Part shown: positions 24,701 to 37,943 of the stretch, piece after piece
Layout of the letters: every line of letters starts with the position of its first letter
How positions within the stretch are numbered: the first letter of the stretch is position 1
Source of the DNA: Thamnaconus septentrionalis
Taxonomy: Eukaryota; Chordata; Actinopteri; Tetraodontiformes; Monacanthidae
Reading direction: 5' to 3'
Assembly (NCBI GenBank): GCA_009823395.1
Contig: CM020513.1
Coordinates: forward strand, 19,842,501-19,906,500
DNA length: 64,000 nt
Position numbers and translations under genes: made by a program
The notes under the pieces: model-generated
Database searches by the model: none
Told to the model about the DNA's origin: nothing
Seen by the model: only the letters and a program-made list of their open reading frames with translations

Positions 24701-24898
24701 ACCGCTATACTGCAGCTTTGTTTTTCCGGGTGAAGTCGGCAAAGCTGCTTTGAGCTTTAGGCTGAAAGGTTTTTTCCCCCCTCCAAGTTATTTTGTATCG
24801 CCGCTGAAGCTCTTAATCACCACGTAACCGAGTGCCGAGACAGTCTAATATCCAGGCGGCGCTTCTCGAACAGGAAATTGGGAAAAAGGGGAATTTTT

Positions 24899-24965
<67 letters not shown>

Positions 24966-25541
24966 AACACACGTAGCGTTGACGTAGATGATTCATCCCG
25001 CGAGGTAAATCACTTATTTGGTTTCGGTTGCCGTGGTTACCACCCGAAGCCTTTCAATCAACCTTTTCTTTAATAATTTGCCATCACCCTTCTTCTTTTC
25101 TCCTTCTCTCTCTGATGCTGCTTGCGTTTAGCTTTTGTGATTTTATCGTACCGGGCCAGCTTCCCCCCCCCCCCCTACCCCTCCGGTCCTCCTTGCGTCC
25201 CCATTGGCCGGTTCCAGGAATGGCTCAACTAGATTCGCGCGCAGCGACGTCGTCGGTATCTGCCCGAGCACACCGCGCCTCCAGCCTGCAGATAGCGGCG
25301 GCGGCGGCGGCGGCGGCGAGGGGAGGGGAGGAGGGGCGGCTCCTGTTCGTCACGGTTAATGGCCGTCTGACTTTGGCCTTGAAGTCTTTCACTGGGCAGA
25401 GTGGGAGGGCTGGGAGGGGGGGGGGGGCAGGAGAGAAGCCCATTCACGACAAGAGGGACTGAGGAAGGAGGGGAGGGGAGGGAGGGAGGGAGGAGACAGC
25501 AGGGAACAGCCAGTACGGAGGACGGATGGATGGATGGCTGG

Positions 25542-25582
<41 letters not shown>

Positions 25583-25981
25583 GAGAGTTTTTAAGAGAGA
25601 GAGGGAGGGCAGGGGCGATGGATGTGTGCCGCGGGGTTAGTGAAGGATGATAATTCACCGTTAAGCCTCCTAGAAAGACCAGCTGGCCCCTCTGGAGTCA
25701 GATGTCAGGCTCCGCAGCCAGGACTCACTGTGTGTGTGTGTGTGTGTGCGTTGCTTGTTTGTGTGCATACATGCATGTGTGTGTGTAAGTTTTGGCACTC
25801 ATGCATGCGTGTACGTGTGTGTGTGTGTGTGTGTGTGTGCGTGCGTGTGCGCGCCCTGTTGTTAGTCACAGCTTTTGACTGCTCGAAGGAAAACACCTGC
25901 ACGGGGAGCTGTAGATTTTATCAGTCTAAGCTGCCTATCTCAGTGAGAGTGGACTTGGTCAGCTCACACACACACACACAT

Positions 25982-26018
<37 letters not shown>

Positions 26019-26150
26019 ATCTGCTAGTTAGTTAGGGCTATTGTTGCGAGCCATTTGGATAGTGTGTAGAGGTTTGGCTTTGTGCTGATCTTGACCATCG
26101 GTTGGCCAGCTGGCCTGACTTTGGTTTTCCACTTGGTAGGAACACACGCA

Positions 26151-26187
<37 letters not shown>

Positions 26188-26539
26188 ACACAAAGAGTAC
26201 ACACACCAAACAAAACTGAGCTAGCCGGCCAAAGATACGCTTGTTAGCAAATAAAATAAAATGTCAAATTTGCCAAGTTACATAATCCAACCCCTCAAAA
26301 AGAAAAATCACAGATGATTAGCCATCTTTTAACTTTTTGGGAACTAATGGCCCTGCAATGAACCACTAGCTGTGTGCATGCAATATACACACACACACAC
26401 ACACACACATGCACGCAAGAAACATGCACATTGACAGGTTTTCTGCATGTAACTCTTTGCTCCTCCCCCACTAATCTATACTAGCCAGGTCATGCTGAGT
26501 CTGCTGTGCTCCCCATTGAATGGGTTGAATTATTCAGCA

Positions 26540-26580
<41 letters not shown>

Positions 26581-28405
26581 GCCGTGCACTCACATAAGCA
26601 TGGGTACAGCTGGCCTGCTGGTTCCTTTAATCAGGGGACGACCGGTCTGCATGAATGCCTGTATTGTTGGGTCATGTGTATTCAGGGCTGAGGCGAGTGT
26701 GATTTGTGCCTGTGTGTGTGTGTGTGTGTTTGTGCGTTAGTGTGCGTATGTGGCCGAGCATTCAATAGAGCTACTGGTGATTACAGCGCTACTATGCGAA
26801 GCGGCACGTCACCGGTTCACAGGGTCAACAGCGCTAAATCAGCCCCTAAGTTTTTGTTTTGTTGTCGGCGGGGGGGGGGGGGGGGGGTCTTGTGATTTTT
26901 TTAATTGTGGTTGTGTACTGTGTGTGTGTGTGTGTGTGTGTTTGTGTTTGTAAAGAGGCCGCATGTTTCATGTGGAAATCTTGTGTCTCCTCCCTTCAGG
27001 TAGGAACGAGCTGATCGCCAGGTACATCAAGCTGCGAACGGGCAAGACACGGACGAGGAAACAGGTAAAGAGGGTTTGAAATGAAACTTTTCCCCCCTGT
27101 TTGTGTTGGTTTGTGTCAGACTGATGCCGCTTGAGCTGTTTATTTTCCTTTTTGGTGAAAACAACCGTGAGATATTTTATTTCTGGCCTAGAATTCAGTT
27201 TATACGCACCTTTTCTTTCCTTTTTTTGAGCATCTGGTTTCACAGAGGAGGCCAACGAGGAAGAAAAACCTGCATTCTACTGTTTGGCCAGCAGGGACCA
27301 CCAAAACTGGTTGCAAAAAGAGAAGAAATGCCTGGGGAAAGGGGGCTTAAAAATCCCTACCTTTACTAACAGGTTCAGTTTTTTTGAGGTTAATAGTGAA
27401 ATCTTATAAAGAGTTAATATTGAAAAAATCAATCAATGTTCATTTTGTCTGTTTTGTTCAAATTTCCAGTAAAAATATCCGTCAAGTTGTGGTCACAGCT
27501 AAAGTTTAGTAGATAATTGTTGGGTGTTCCGGGTGTTGGGACACACGATCCAATCACTGCTCACCTCCGGTACCGCCCACACATCCAAACATGGGGAGTC
27601 TTCAGGTTTCAAAGCGAGCCCGAAGCTCAAGATGGCGCTGACCGTGAGACCGATCGCGAGGCTTCAGAAAGGGTTTTGGCAAACCAACGTGCAATTATTT
27701 ACGCCTAACAAGGCAACGTTCTTTACATTCTTTACATGTCAGAATGTAAAGAGCATTGAATTTAACGAGGCAACAAAACCCAAACCTTCATCAGCAGTAG
27801 TGACATGTTGGTGCCTTATTTTAACATCATTTGCAGCTTTAATTATTTTTTTTTTTTTACATTTTTTTTTCAGTGCTGCAACAGTCTAGCGTCCCAATTT
27901 GGAATCAATGAAGTATTTCTATTCTATTCTATTTCTATTCTATTTCAGAGAAACCACTGTAACTCTTTCAGAAAATCAGTTTTTTTAAATTACATTTCAC
28001 AGTTCCGACTCCAGAGCTGTTCTTCACAAAGGAACTTAATCGCACGTGGCACTGCAGGGAAGCGTTCGCTCCGGCCGCGCAGTAAAACCCGAGCCAGCGA
28101 TGAAATCAGAAGAAGAAGAAGAAGCCGGAAAAAAAAACACGCCGTCCGGTCGTTTACTGTAACATTCCCGTGACATCACCCAAAACCCACATCACATGTG
28201 AGCAGGAAGTGGCACGTGGCGCCGCCCCCCCTCCCCCCCCCCTCTCTGCGGAGTGACGCCGTCAGACTCTGCTCAGCCTCAGCCGCCGCCGACAGAGTGC
28301 GAGGTCCACTCCCCTCTCTCACCTCTGCACTCCGTCGTCACCCTCTCGCCGGAACGCACGTAACACGGCGGAAGTGTGTTTTTTTTTTTTTTTTGTCAGG
28401 CAGCG

Positions 28406-28448
<43 letters not shown>

Positions 28449-28616
28449 TGCGTTAATGCTTCGCCGAGTTCAAAGAGTGAAACCATCTGAGAGCAGCGCC
28501 TCCTGCGTGTTGTGTCATCTCTGCTCCTGGCCTTTATTCCCAGGTGTCTTTTTGCTCTCTCTCAAAAGAGGCGTGGAGATGGGTCTATTCACTGTTGTCA
28601 GGGGAGTAGAGAGAGC

Positions 28617-28687
<71 letters not shown>

Positions 28688-31600
28688 CGCCTGTGTGCTT
28701 GTACCCAGTAATCCTTTCATAACCATGGCAACTCACTGTTTGGTCCCTCTTCCTCTCCTCTCTACCCTCTTGTGCACCCCCCCCACCACCACCACTTCCC
28801 TTTCACCCTCCCTCCCTCCTCCTCCTCCTCCTCCTCCTCCTCCTCCTCCTCCTCCTCCTCCTCCAGGTATCCAGCCACATCCAGGTCTTAGCCAGAAGGA
28901 AATCCCGGGAGTTTCAGTCCAAACTAAAGGTGAGCTTTTTTTTTTTTTTTTTTGACTTTGTTGTGTATTTTTGCTAATCCGCCGGCGTTTACTCCGTCAG
29001 CACTGTCTGGCCAAGAGAGCGGGGTCCCAACGTTGTGTGACTTGTGCGTCTGAATGCCAGCCACAGCGACTGCAGTATCCTAGGTGTCCAATTAGGCCCG
29101 TTAAGGTTCTCACTCCATCTCTTTCTCCTCCTTCCTGTCATTCTCTTAAATCCATACATTCATTCAGCAGCCCCCTGCCCCCCACCTCACCCTCACTCTA
29201 TTAATCTCCCGCCCTCCCTCTCTGTCTCCTCCCTCCCTCTCTCCCTCCATCTCTCCCTCCCTCTTTTTCCGCCCTCACTGTTGGTTGTAATTAACTTCAT
29301 GTAAAGCGACAAAGGGGCGCTTGTTTTCCGAGAAGAGCAGTCGGAACTCCGGGCGGAGACAAGCGCCGGGCTGAATTGACTGTTTTTGCCGTCAGGAGGA
29401 AAACAGGCTGAATTTAGAAGAAAAAAAAAATGCACTGCACTAAGCTAACCGGGGCGCTATTGATTATACGCATGCGAGATTGAAAATACCTTCTGTGGAC
29501 CGAGCATGTGGCGGAGATGAAAAAAAAAAGAAGATCCACAATAGAGGAATTAATTAAAGATCTTATTGTGTAACATCGCACTTGATAAATTCTACAGAAT
29601 GGGGGATCTAAATTAATCTGGCAACCAGGTGTAAAGCTAATCATGGATTGCGCTACATCCAGCAGCAGTGATTAAACTTGTAGATGCGATTGCCAAAAAG
29701 ACAATACCAGTATAAAATATCAAAAAAACAGCCTTTTATAATGTTAATAAAGAATGTTGATTAATTAATTATGTTGCCCGAGCAGCGTTGAGAGCCTGAT
29801 ATCTCGCGGATCAGATCCGTCCATCAGAATTATTGTCAGGAGAACAGAGTCTTCGGCGGCCCATCGGGGGGAGACGGGGGAGGGCGGGTGTGGTTTATTA
29901 GGAGACCAAAACAGGAAGCTGCAAGCTTGTTTACGAGCTGGCGGGCGACCACGAGCGTGGCTGCTGCTTCACATCAACACTGGATGGAGGAGAGGAAAAG
30001 GGAGCGGGAGTTTAGTTCAACACGAGCCGCACCACGGACGGTGACGAGCGACAGGTTTGGCCGTTTGCACCAGTGGTGCGGCAACAGTGACGATGAGCAG
30101 ATGGCTCGTCCAATCAGCTCCGAGGAGGAGGACCAGGGACAAGCTGATTTTAGGCAGAAATGGACAAATTTGGACAGAGCAGTTCCTAATTAAGAACAAA
30201 AAACTGCTACTACGACTTTATATTTATCTTTATTTCTTAGCAATCTGCACTACCAGTCAAATGTTTGCGCACACCTTCTCATGCAGTTTTTTTTTTTATC
30301 TTGACAACTTTCTACACTGCAGATAGACACTGAAGACATCAAATATATGAGCAAGATATATGGAATTATGCAGCAAATAAAAACATGTTAAATAACTCTA
30401 AATATGCTTTTTATGAAAAGTGGCTATTTTGAAGGATTTAAATATAAAACGTGTTTGAGTTATTGTTATTTTACACTTTTATTGTTTCCTGCATAATTCC
30501 ATGTGCGTCCATTTTGATGCCTTCGGTCAGAACCTGCAATGTCAGTAGTGGTGGGAATTAAAGCAAAGACGTTATTATTTACACTTACACACTTTCGCTT
30601 GATTCGCCATCGAAACGTCGTCGGTCTGCTCGTCTGCCGCGCAGTCGCACCGTCTCACGGCGACGAGTTCAGGCCCAGGTTGTTAGCGAGCCCATATGGC
30701 CGCCGAGATGCGATACGAAAATCCAGCGTGATCCCGGAACATCCCATAATGTTATTACGTCGTCTCGGGAGGGAGGGCAGCTTTCTCCCAGTGCCATTTA
30801 ACTTGAATGGAGCTGCCAATTAGCGACCCTGCAGCCACCTCTGCTCCCTCTGACGCAGCCAGCCGCTGCTCAGCTGGGGCTTTCTTTCTCTTGCTTTTTT
30901 TTTTATTTTTGCCTCGGGAGTTTCATGTCCAGTTTGATGTTCGGCGCGTTTCCTGCGAGGGAAAGAATGACTGTAAATCTCGGCCCGGGGCGGCCGCGGC
31001 GGCTCCCTGCGTTCTGTCAGGCGCACTTTGCTGCATTCTTTGTGCTCTCTCTGCGCTCGACGCCGCTGCAGATACAATCTTCCCTCTCCGCCCCCTCAGG
31101 CCAAAAGCCCAAGACCGCCCCACCCCGGCCTGCTCACACAACAGAGCCACAGAAGCCCAAACCCATTTAGACGTGCATATATTAAACACTGATAAGTATC
31201 ACATTTCGCTGATGGGCTTTGACCGTCCCTTATTGTCCCTGTTTCCAGGTCTTTGACTCTGGTGGAGCAGCGTCGCTCGCTGGTTCCCCTTCCCATCACA
31301 ACCCCCTATTTTCAGAGCTTCAGGAAAAAAAACCCAGCTTATTTAGCCCTGTGTTTATAGCCTCAGTCTGTATTTTCATCCAGAAGGATGAAAGGATTGA
31401 CAGTGCTTCTGGTTTATAAACCAGCGAAACACCTGAACATCCACCAATTTAAGAGCCCCTACGAAACTGTTTTCTGAAAGCAATTTTTTTGAGTACACTT
31501 TCGTTTTTTTCAATGGATGCATTGCAAAAACTGGATGCTGGACTGGCAATAAGGCAGTGCTGTGATTTGGCCACTCCAGGTAGTGCAACCAAAAACCCAG

Positions 31601-34600
31601 TGCGGCCCAAAAAGCATTCTTCCTGTAGACCGCAATGCAAAAAGAAACACACAGGACGACTGCGACCTGAAACCCAGTTCATAGCAAATCTTTCTACTGC
31701 AGATCTTTAAGTCATTGACTTTTAATCTTTCTAAAAATGCTTGAAGGCCAGAAAAGATGTCGCACCTGCTTTGCCCGCTCTTGACGTGGCCGTGTTGCTT
31801 CTGCAGGACCAGAACGCCAAGGAGAAAGCCCTGCAGAGCATCTCCTCCATGTCCTCAGCTCAGATCGTCTCTGCCACAGCCATACACAGCAAACTCCTGC
31901 CCGGAATAGTGCGAGCCAGCTTCCCCGGCAATGCACCGGTAAGACGCAGCACACACACACACACACACACACTAACAAACGTACACACACTCTGCTTCCA
32001 AGTACAACGCTCACAAGGACAGGAATTGTAATGAATAAATCATGCAGTACAAAGACGCATTTACTCAGTTTGGAGTCATGACAGTCACACACACAAACAC
32101 ACACACACACGCACAGACACACACCCTTAACGTTGTGTAACCATGTGTTTCCTTCCAGCTGTGGCAGGGGATGATCCCTGGAGGACAGTCCAGCTCCGCC
32201 ACAGAAGAGTGAGTCACCACCCACCGACACGATTCTCTTTCACTCTTTCGCTGCAGATCCTTCAGTCTTTGAATCGTGCAGCCGCTCGGACGCGACACGT
32301 TGTGACATTGTTCTCACACCTGTTGGTGGGCGACTCAAGTGCGTGTCAAGACTCCCCTTTGATGAGTGGGCTGGCAATGTTCAGCCGGTCTGGGTTTTGT
32401 TTGTCACACTTTGCACTTTGTCAAAACCAGGCCGAGCTCTCCAACGACGTGTTCCCCTCCCCGCCTTGTGGGGGCGCTGTCTCGAGAATTACCGAAGAAG
32501 AAGCAGAGAAATCTCGCTCATCTGGTCAATGCCGTGATGCTGCTTTAAAAGCGTCGTTGTTTGTTCGTCATCAGATTTCAGACGACATGATTTTCGGACG
32601 ACGTGTTCCCCTCCCCGCCTTGTGGGGGCGCTGTCTTGAGAATTACAGAAGAAGAAGCAGAGAAACCTCGCTCATCTGGTCAATGCCGTGATGCTGCTTT
32701 AAAAGCGTCGTTGTTTGTTCGTCATCAGATTGTTTCTATCAGACCTTTTACACTTCACTCTACGGCTTCGGTTTGGCTGTTCTGAAACCCAGAAATGTGT
32801 TTTTTGGTTTTCACGCTCAGCGCCGTCTGGGGGGGCCACCGGTCCGTTTTAAAAATTGACGATTCGGTTGTGTGAGTGGTACCCGCGGTGATCAATGATT
32901 GGAGCGTGAGTGCAGAGTGAGCCCAACACCTGCCCACCAGCCCGTCAGCCAACTATAGTTGGCTAGTGAATTTCAACCACGGCCACAACTTTATGGGTCA
33001 TTGTTACACAAAATTACGCCAAATTAGACAAAATGGTACTACAAAAATTGTATTACTAGCGATTTAGACCAACAAAATTTTTTACCAGTTTGTAACAGTA
33101 CGAATTCAGGCTTCCTTTCCACATTGACAGTCTGACATGGGCCAAAAGTTAAAATGCAGGGTTTTTTTTGGTGCTTCCACATTTGCCTCCTTGTTAAAGT
33201 CAGAAGCTCCCTCCTCCTTTTTATTCAATCAGCGGACACCGTGCGTGGTTTGGTTCTTCAGTTCCTACCAGAATTTGGATTGCGCGTTCACACCTCCGCG
33301 GACTTTCCGAACAGACGAACGAGAGTTCAATTTAACAGGTCTGGTGTGAAAGTAGCAGCTGCTCCGACTCGGCTGCCTGTTGCTTAGATCTTTTCCCTGT
33401 TTCCTCCTGTGTTGTAGCTTTGTGTGAGGAAAACTCATTCTTGCTGCTGCTGCTGCTGCTGCTGCTAACAGTATGTTCAATCTGTTTATACAAAGGACAA
33501 ACCTACACGAAGGGTAAAATAGCGAGGATGACCTCATGATGAATCGATGATTGTGAAGGTTGAGGACTGCCTGGGAATTCAGCTTCGCTGTCAGTGAGAA
33601 GAGTGATTGGTTCAGCTGCTTTCTGGCCTCCTAAATGAGGCGACTGCCTGCCTCTCCTCCGTTTAATGAAGAACTTTTGGGCTCTTAGATGGAAAATCTA
33701 TCAGTCTGGGTTTTGTTTTAAAACATGAATAGCAATGGAACTGCAGTGTACAGTTTTATTTGACATTTCTTGTAATTATTGATGGAAATTAGAGACGTCT
33801 CAAAACAGCATCTTTTGCCAAATACAGCCAAGGAAATTCTTGAAAACAGCAAATATATCTTTAAATTTGGAATAAGAATGAAATTTAATTGTCAGTCTGC
33901 TCAGCTTCCTTATTCATCCATTTCTAACTTTTAAGTCGTGTCCCAGACCATCACGTGGTGTGCGCTCGCTGTACTACCACCCGTGAGCCGAAAGTCTCAC
34001 ACATGGTGCGGTCCCTCGCGGCTGGCGAAGGTCACCCGCCGTCGCCGGCTGCTATTACGACACGGCGCCCTCCTTTCGCCAGAGGTAATGACGGCGGGGA
34101 TAAATGGGACTTGTACCCAACTTTAACATGCTCTTGACATGTGTGCTCGTGCAAGTGTCCATTGAAGCAGACGTCTCCTCCCGCCTGGCTAATTCACCGC
34201 AGTGTGACCAACAGCCCCCACCCCACCCCCCCCTGCCTTCTGTCTCTGCCGTCTTTCAGCCCGTCTAATGTTCTCCTCTCTGTCTGTCCCGGTTTCTGTG
34301 TGTCTCTCAGCATCAAGCCCTTCGCCCAGCAAGCCTACTCCGTGCAGACAGCGGGGACCACCACAATCTCAGGTGAGAGGGTCCCGCGTGCCAATTACGT
34401 CCTTTCTCAAACAGGACAGGAGGTCCTGTGTCTGTGTCGCCACTTAGGGCCGCTTGCTCCTCTACAAGGTGGCGTGTTGTGTGCCCCCCCCCCGCCCCCC
34501 CGCTGCGTCCGCAAAGCAGCCTCGCCGCACCAGTCGGTCCCGCCAGGGAGAGGGTCAGAGTCACACTGACTCTCTGTCGCTACTGTAGGCAAAGGGCTGT

Positions 34601-35304
34601 CAGAAACATTGATTATGAACGTGATTTATAAACATAATAACTTCAATGTGGTCTGACAGTTACACAAATGAGAAGGTGTGTCCAAAAACATGCGCTAACC
34701 ACAATGAGCGTGCACCTCGCTCTCTAGTAGCCTTAAAATATCTCGTCAAATCTTGTCCCGCGAGATTTTACGAGACTTCAATTTACAAGAATTGTTTGTT
34801 TGCATTTGTTTGCTTTCACGAATGCTTGTTATAATTTTCTTTGATTATTTGATAACGCGCCGTTTTCACTTGAAGTGAACTGGTCACGTGACCCCGTACG
34901 TCACGTGTAAATGCGAAAAAAGTATTTCATTCCACTTTTGCGATATACCTCTATATCAATATGTCTGAAAAACCACCTCAAGAGAGCATCAAAACCTTTT
35001 CGTCATATTTGAGAGGTTTTTTTCAAAGTTTAGGCATTTTCGTGACCAATTTTTTTATTGCGATATTTAGGTTTTGCGCAATTTTTTTGGCGGGGTTAAT
35101 GGAAACGCAGCTACTCAAAGCTCCCTCTTTGACACTGTGTGTGTGTGTGTGTGTGTGTGTGCTATCCAGGCTACGAGCCTCCAACTGCAGCCCAGACGCA
35201 CAGAGAGCCGGCGTGGCAGGGCCGCTCCATCGGCACCACCAAACTACGACTGGTGGAGTTTTCATCTTTCCTGGAGACACAGAGGGACCAGGAGGCAGTG
35301 AGTA

Positions 35305-35350
<46 letters not shown>

Positions 35351-37526
35351 GGCACCACTCTACTAGGAGCACTCCCTATTGTCCCATAAACAGAGATGAC
35401 AGATAGCAGAGAGCAGCGTTAAAGCCCTTTGTGTGCATCCTGGTATGAATAACCTTTACAAAGCTCCATCTCTGTGTCTGCTCAGTCTATCTATCATCCT
35501 GCCACACTGTGGACACGCTGCCATTTTTCTTTTCTCCCACATTCTTTTTTTCCTCCCCGCTCTGGCAGACAGCTGGGATTCATCTTGCCCTCCGTCTCCG
35601 TGTTTGGACACTTAGAACCACACACTGTCTGTGTTGCCTCCTTATCAAGCTCTCGTCCAAACGGCCTTTTGCCATTTTTTTTCACAAGAGTGGAATTGGA
35701 CAAGATCACTAATATTTTGTCGGCCCTGCACGGTAAATAATTGGCTTCATCTCGCAACCAGGACGCTTTTTAGAATCTGATTGTTACACCTGCTGTGGTG
35801 GGAGTTTGGTATTAAAGGATTAGCCAGATGTTGCTGCATGTCATTTTTCGTTAAGATCTTCTCTCCAAAGAACGCAGTGCAGTTCAGTGGAGACGCATGA
35901 TTTAAATCGGAATGGGCAAATATTTCATTTTCAGTATTTTCTGCCAGGTAGCATTTTCTTTTCCACCCAAAAGACGGCAAAGCTGTAAAGTCACATCTTA
36001 TTTCACATTATTTTGTGACCAAGGTGATTCTTTCAAGCATATACATACCAAAAATTCAAATATTTGTAATTACACATAATTTATATCATATTTAACACCA
36101 AACAGAAGAAAATTGCTGGTGTTGAAATGTGTTTTAAAATTTCTGTACACAATGTAAAAAAAAAAAAAACTGTTGTCATGTTGTGTCTTTTCTGCAGAGA
36201 TTTTACATTTTAGATTTGATTTTTGATTGTCTGCTGTGGGCGCGTGTGCAGTTTCAGAACCTCAGGGCTAACACAGCTCCACAGCGCCACAGGTGGCCTC
36301 GCATCGTAGTGCCACACCCTTGTAGTGTTGGCGCCGTTAATCTCAGGGCGACCGGGTCTGCAGGTGTTTGTCACTCCGACAGTCGAGTTTCAAGAAGGAA
36401 GCGTCAGATTAAATTGAATTTTATTATAGTTCTTTTTATTTCTGTTTTTATTTTATATCGTACTTCATTATATAGTTTAGAACATTGCATTATCTATCTA
36501 TCTATCCATCTATCCATCTATCCATCTATCTATCCATCTATCTATCCATCTATCTATCTATCATCTATCCATCTATCTATCATCTATCTATCATCTATCT
36601 ATCCATCTATCTATCTATCCATCCATCTATCTATCCATCCATCTATCTATCTATCCATCTATCTATCTATCTATCCATCTATCCATCTATCTATCATCTA
36701 TCTATCATCTATCTATCCATCTATCTATCTATCCATCCATCTATCTATCTATCCATCTATTTATCTATCTATCCATCTATCCATCTATCCATCTATCTAT
36801 GTATCTACGTATCTATCTATGTATCTATCCATCTATCTATCTATCTATCTCTCCATCCATCCATCTATCCATCTATCCATCTATCCATCTCTCCATCTAT
36901 CCATCTCTCCATCTATCCATCTAAACAACTCTGCCTGTGTCCTCCCTCTCTCTCTCCTTCAGTACAACAAGCACCTGTTTGTGCACATCAACCAGAGCAG
37001 CCCCAGCTACAGCGACCCCCTGCTGGAGTGCGTGGACATCAGGCAGATCTACGACAAGTTCCCCGAGAAGAAGGGAGGCCTCAAGGAGCTCTTCGCCAAG
37101 GGTCCGCAGAACGCCTTCTACCTAATCAAGTTCTGGGTAAGCGCTCCGACGCAGCCTGATTGCTTTGGGGTTTTTATTTTTTCTTTCTTTCCTCCTCTTT
37201 TTGCCACCCGCGCACCTCTAATGGCCTTCTTTGAAAAATCCCCCTCTTTATTTTTTATTGTGCGATTTTATTTTGGTGTTGACATCCTCTTAGCCTTCGA
37301 CAGGTGGAGCACACAGCGCCACCTCCCCCTTGTATTTTTCCACCCAGCGCTATTCTTTTGTCTGTACTTACAGGTGTGTGTGTGTGTGTGCGTGCACGTG
37401 TGTGTGTGTGTGTGTGTGTGTGCATGCGCTATCTTTCCACCTGGGATATGGAGGTGGTGGCTTGATGAAAGCACAGTGGCTTTGTTTGAACACCTGCTCA
37501 CCTCCTGACTCGCAGGTTGCTGTCTC

Positions 37527-37565
<39 letters not shown>

Positions 37566-37903
37566 CTCACTTCATTGTTGATGCTCACAGTTGTAGCCAG
37601 ACTCTTCAGAACAATCCTTTGCATCCTTTTTTTGTGTTTTGTTCTTGCAGTCTCTTTCCTGCAGACGTCTGATGTTGTCGTCTCCCGTCCTGCAAAAACA
37701 CACTCGCGCAAAAAACAAGCAGATCCAGCGAACAGCCGACGCACAAGCGATCAGACGTGATCACAGCGCGCCGTGTGTGCGTTGTTGTGCGCCATGTCGT
37801 GTGGCCTTCCCTCTAAATTTAATTAAAACGTCTCTCTGATCTATTACAATAGAGCTTGTTTATGATAATCTGCTGATTTAATTAGGTAGGACAGTTTGGT
37901 ATA

Positions 37904-37943
<40 letters not shown>

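Larger units (their letters stand above)
18715..26999 (+). other. tead1: tead1 intron 2
   Basis: This 8.3 kb intron separates the two halves of the TEA domain. It contains a diverged repeat (20145-20300), a promoter-like motif cluster (20376-20506), a short direct repeat family (23726-23805), a hAT-type MITE (24370-24639), a long GA array, a CpG-rich patch (25195-25460) and many CA/GT arrays between 25.5 and 26.95 kb. No coding exon was recognised. Confidence 0.65.
27065..28866 (+). other. tead1: tead1 intron 3
   Basis: 1.8 kb. It contains what looks like a non-LTR 3' tail (about 27880-27950, GGAATCAATGAAGTATTTC followed by ATTCT pentamers), an 11-bp inverted repeat at 27721-27751, a CG-rich patch at 28200-28380, a GT array (about 28407-28440), a GA array (28627-28684) and the CCT array at its 3' end. 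Confidence 0.7.
28930..31806 (+). other. tead1: tead1 intron 4
   Basis: 2.9 kb. It contains poly(T), pyrimidine tetramer runs near 29200, a Tc1-like MITE (30246-30560) and the second copy of a diverged repeat (31526-31710). The segment 30560-31170 has many CG dinucleotides and few simple repeats and is a candidate regulatory segment. No exon was recognised. Confidence 0.6.
35298..36962 (+). other. tead1: tead1 intron 8
   Basis: 1.67 kb. It starts with the CA repeat and ends with the ATCT tetranucleotide array (36491-36923), about 40 bases before the next exon. The middle shows no exon. Confidence 0.7.

Noticed and set aside
32947..32964. Perfect 18-base palindrome AGCCAACTATAGTTGGCT
   Set aside because: It is short enough to occur by chance in a 64 kb window that was searched loosely, and nothing nearby gives it a role.
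36491..36923. CRISPR-like or satellite array
   Set aside because: The units are four bases with no spacers. It is a eukaryotic tetranucleotide microsatellite.
36183..37508. 441-codon open frame on the + strand
   Set aside because: Most of it is the ATCT/CCAT array read as Tyr-Leu-Ser-Ile repeats. Its only real coding part is tead1 exon 9 (36963-37136), bounded by splice sites.
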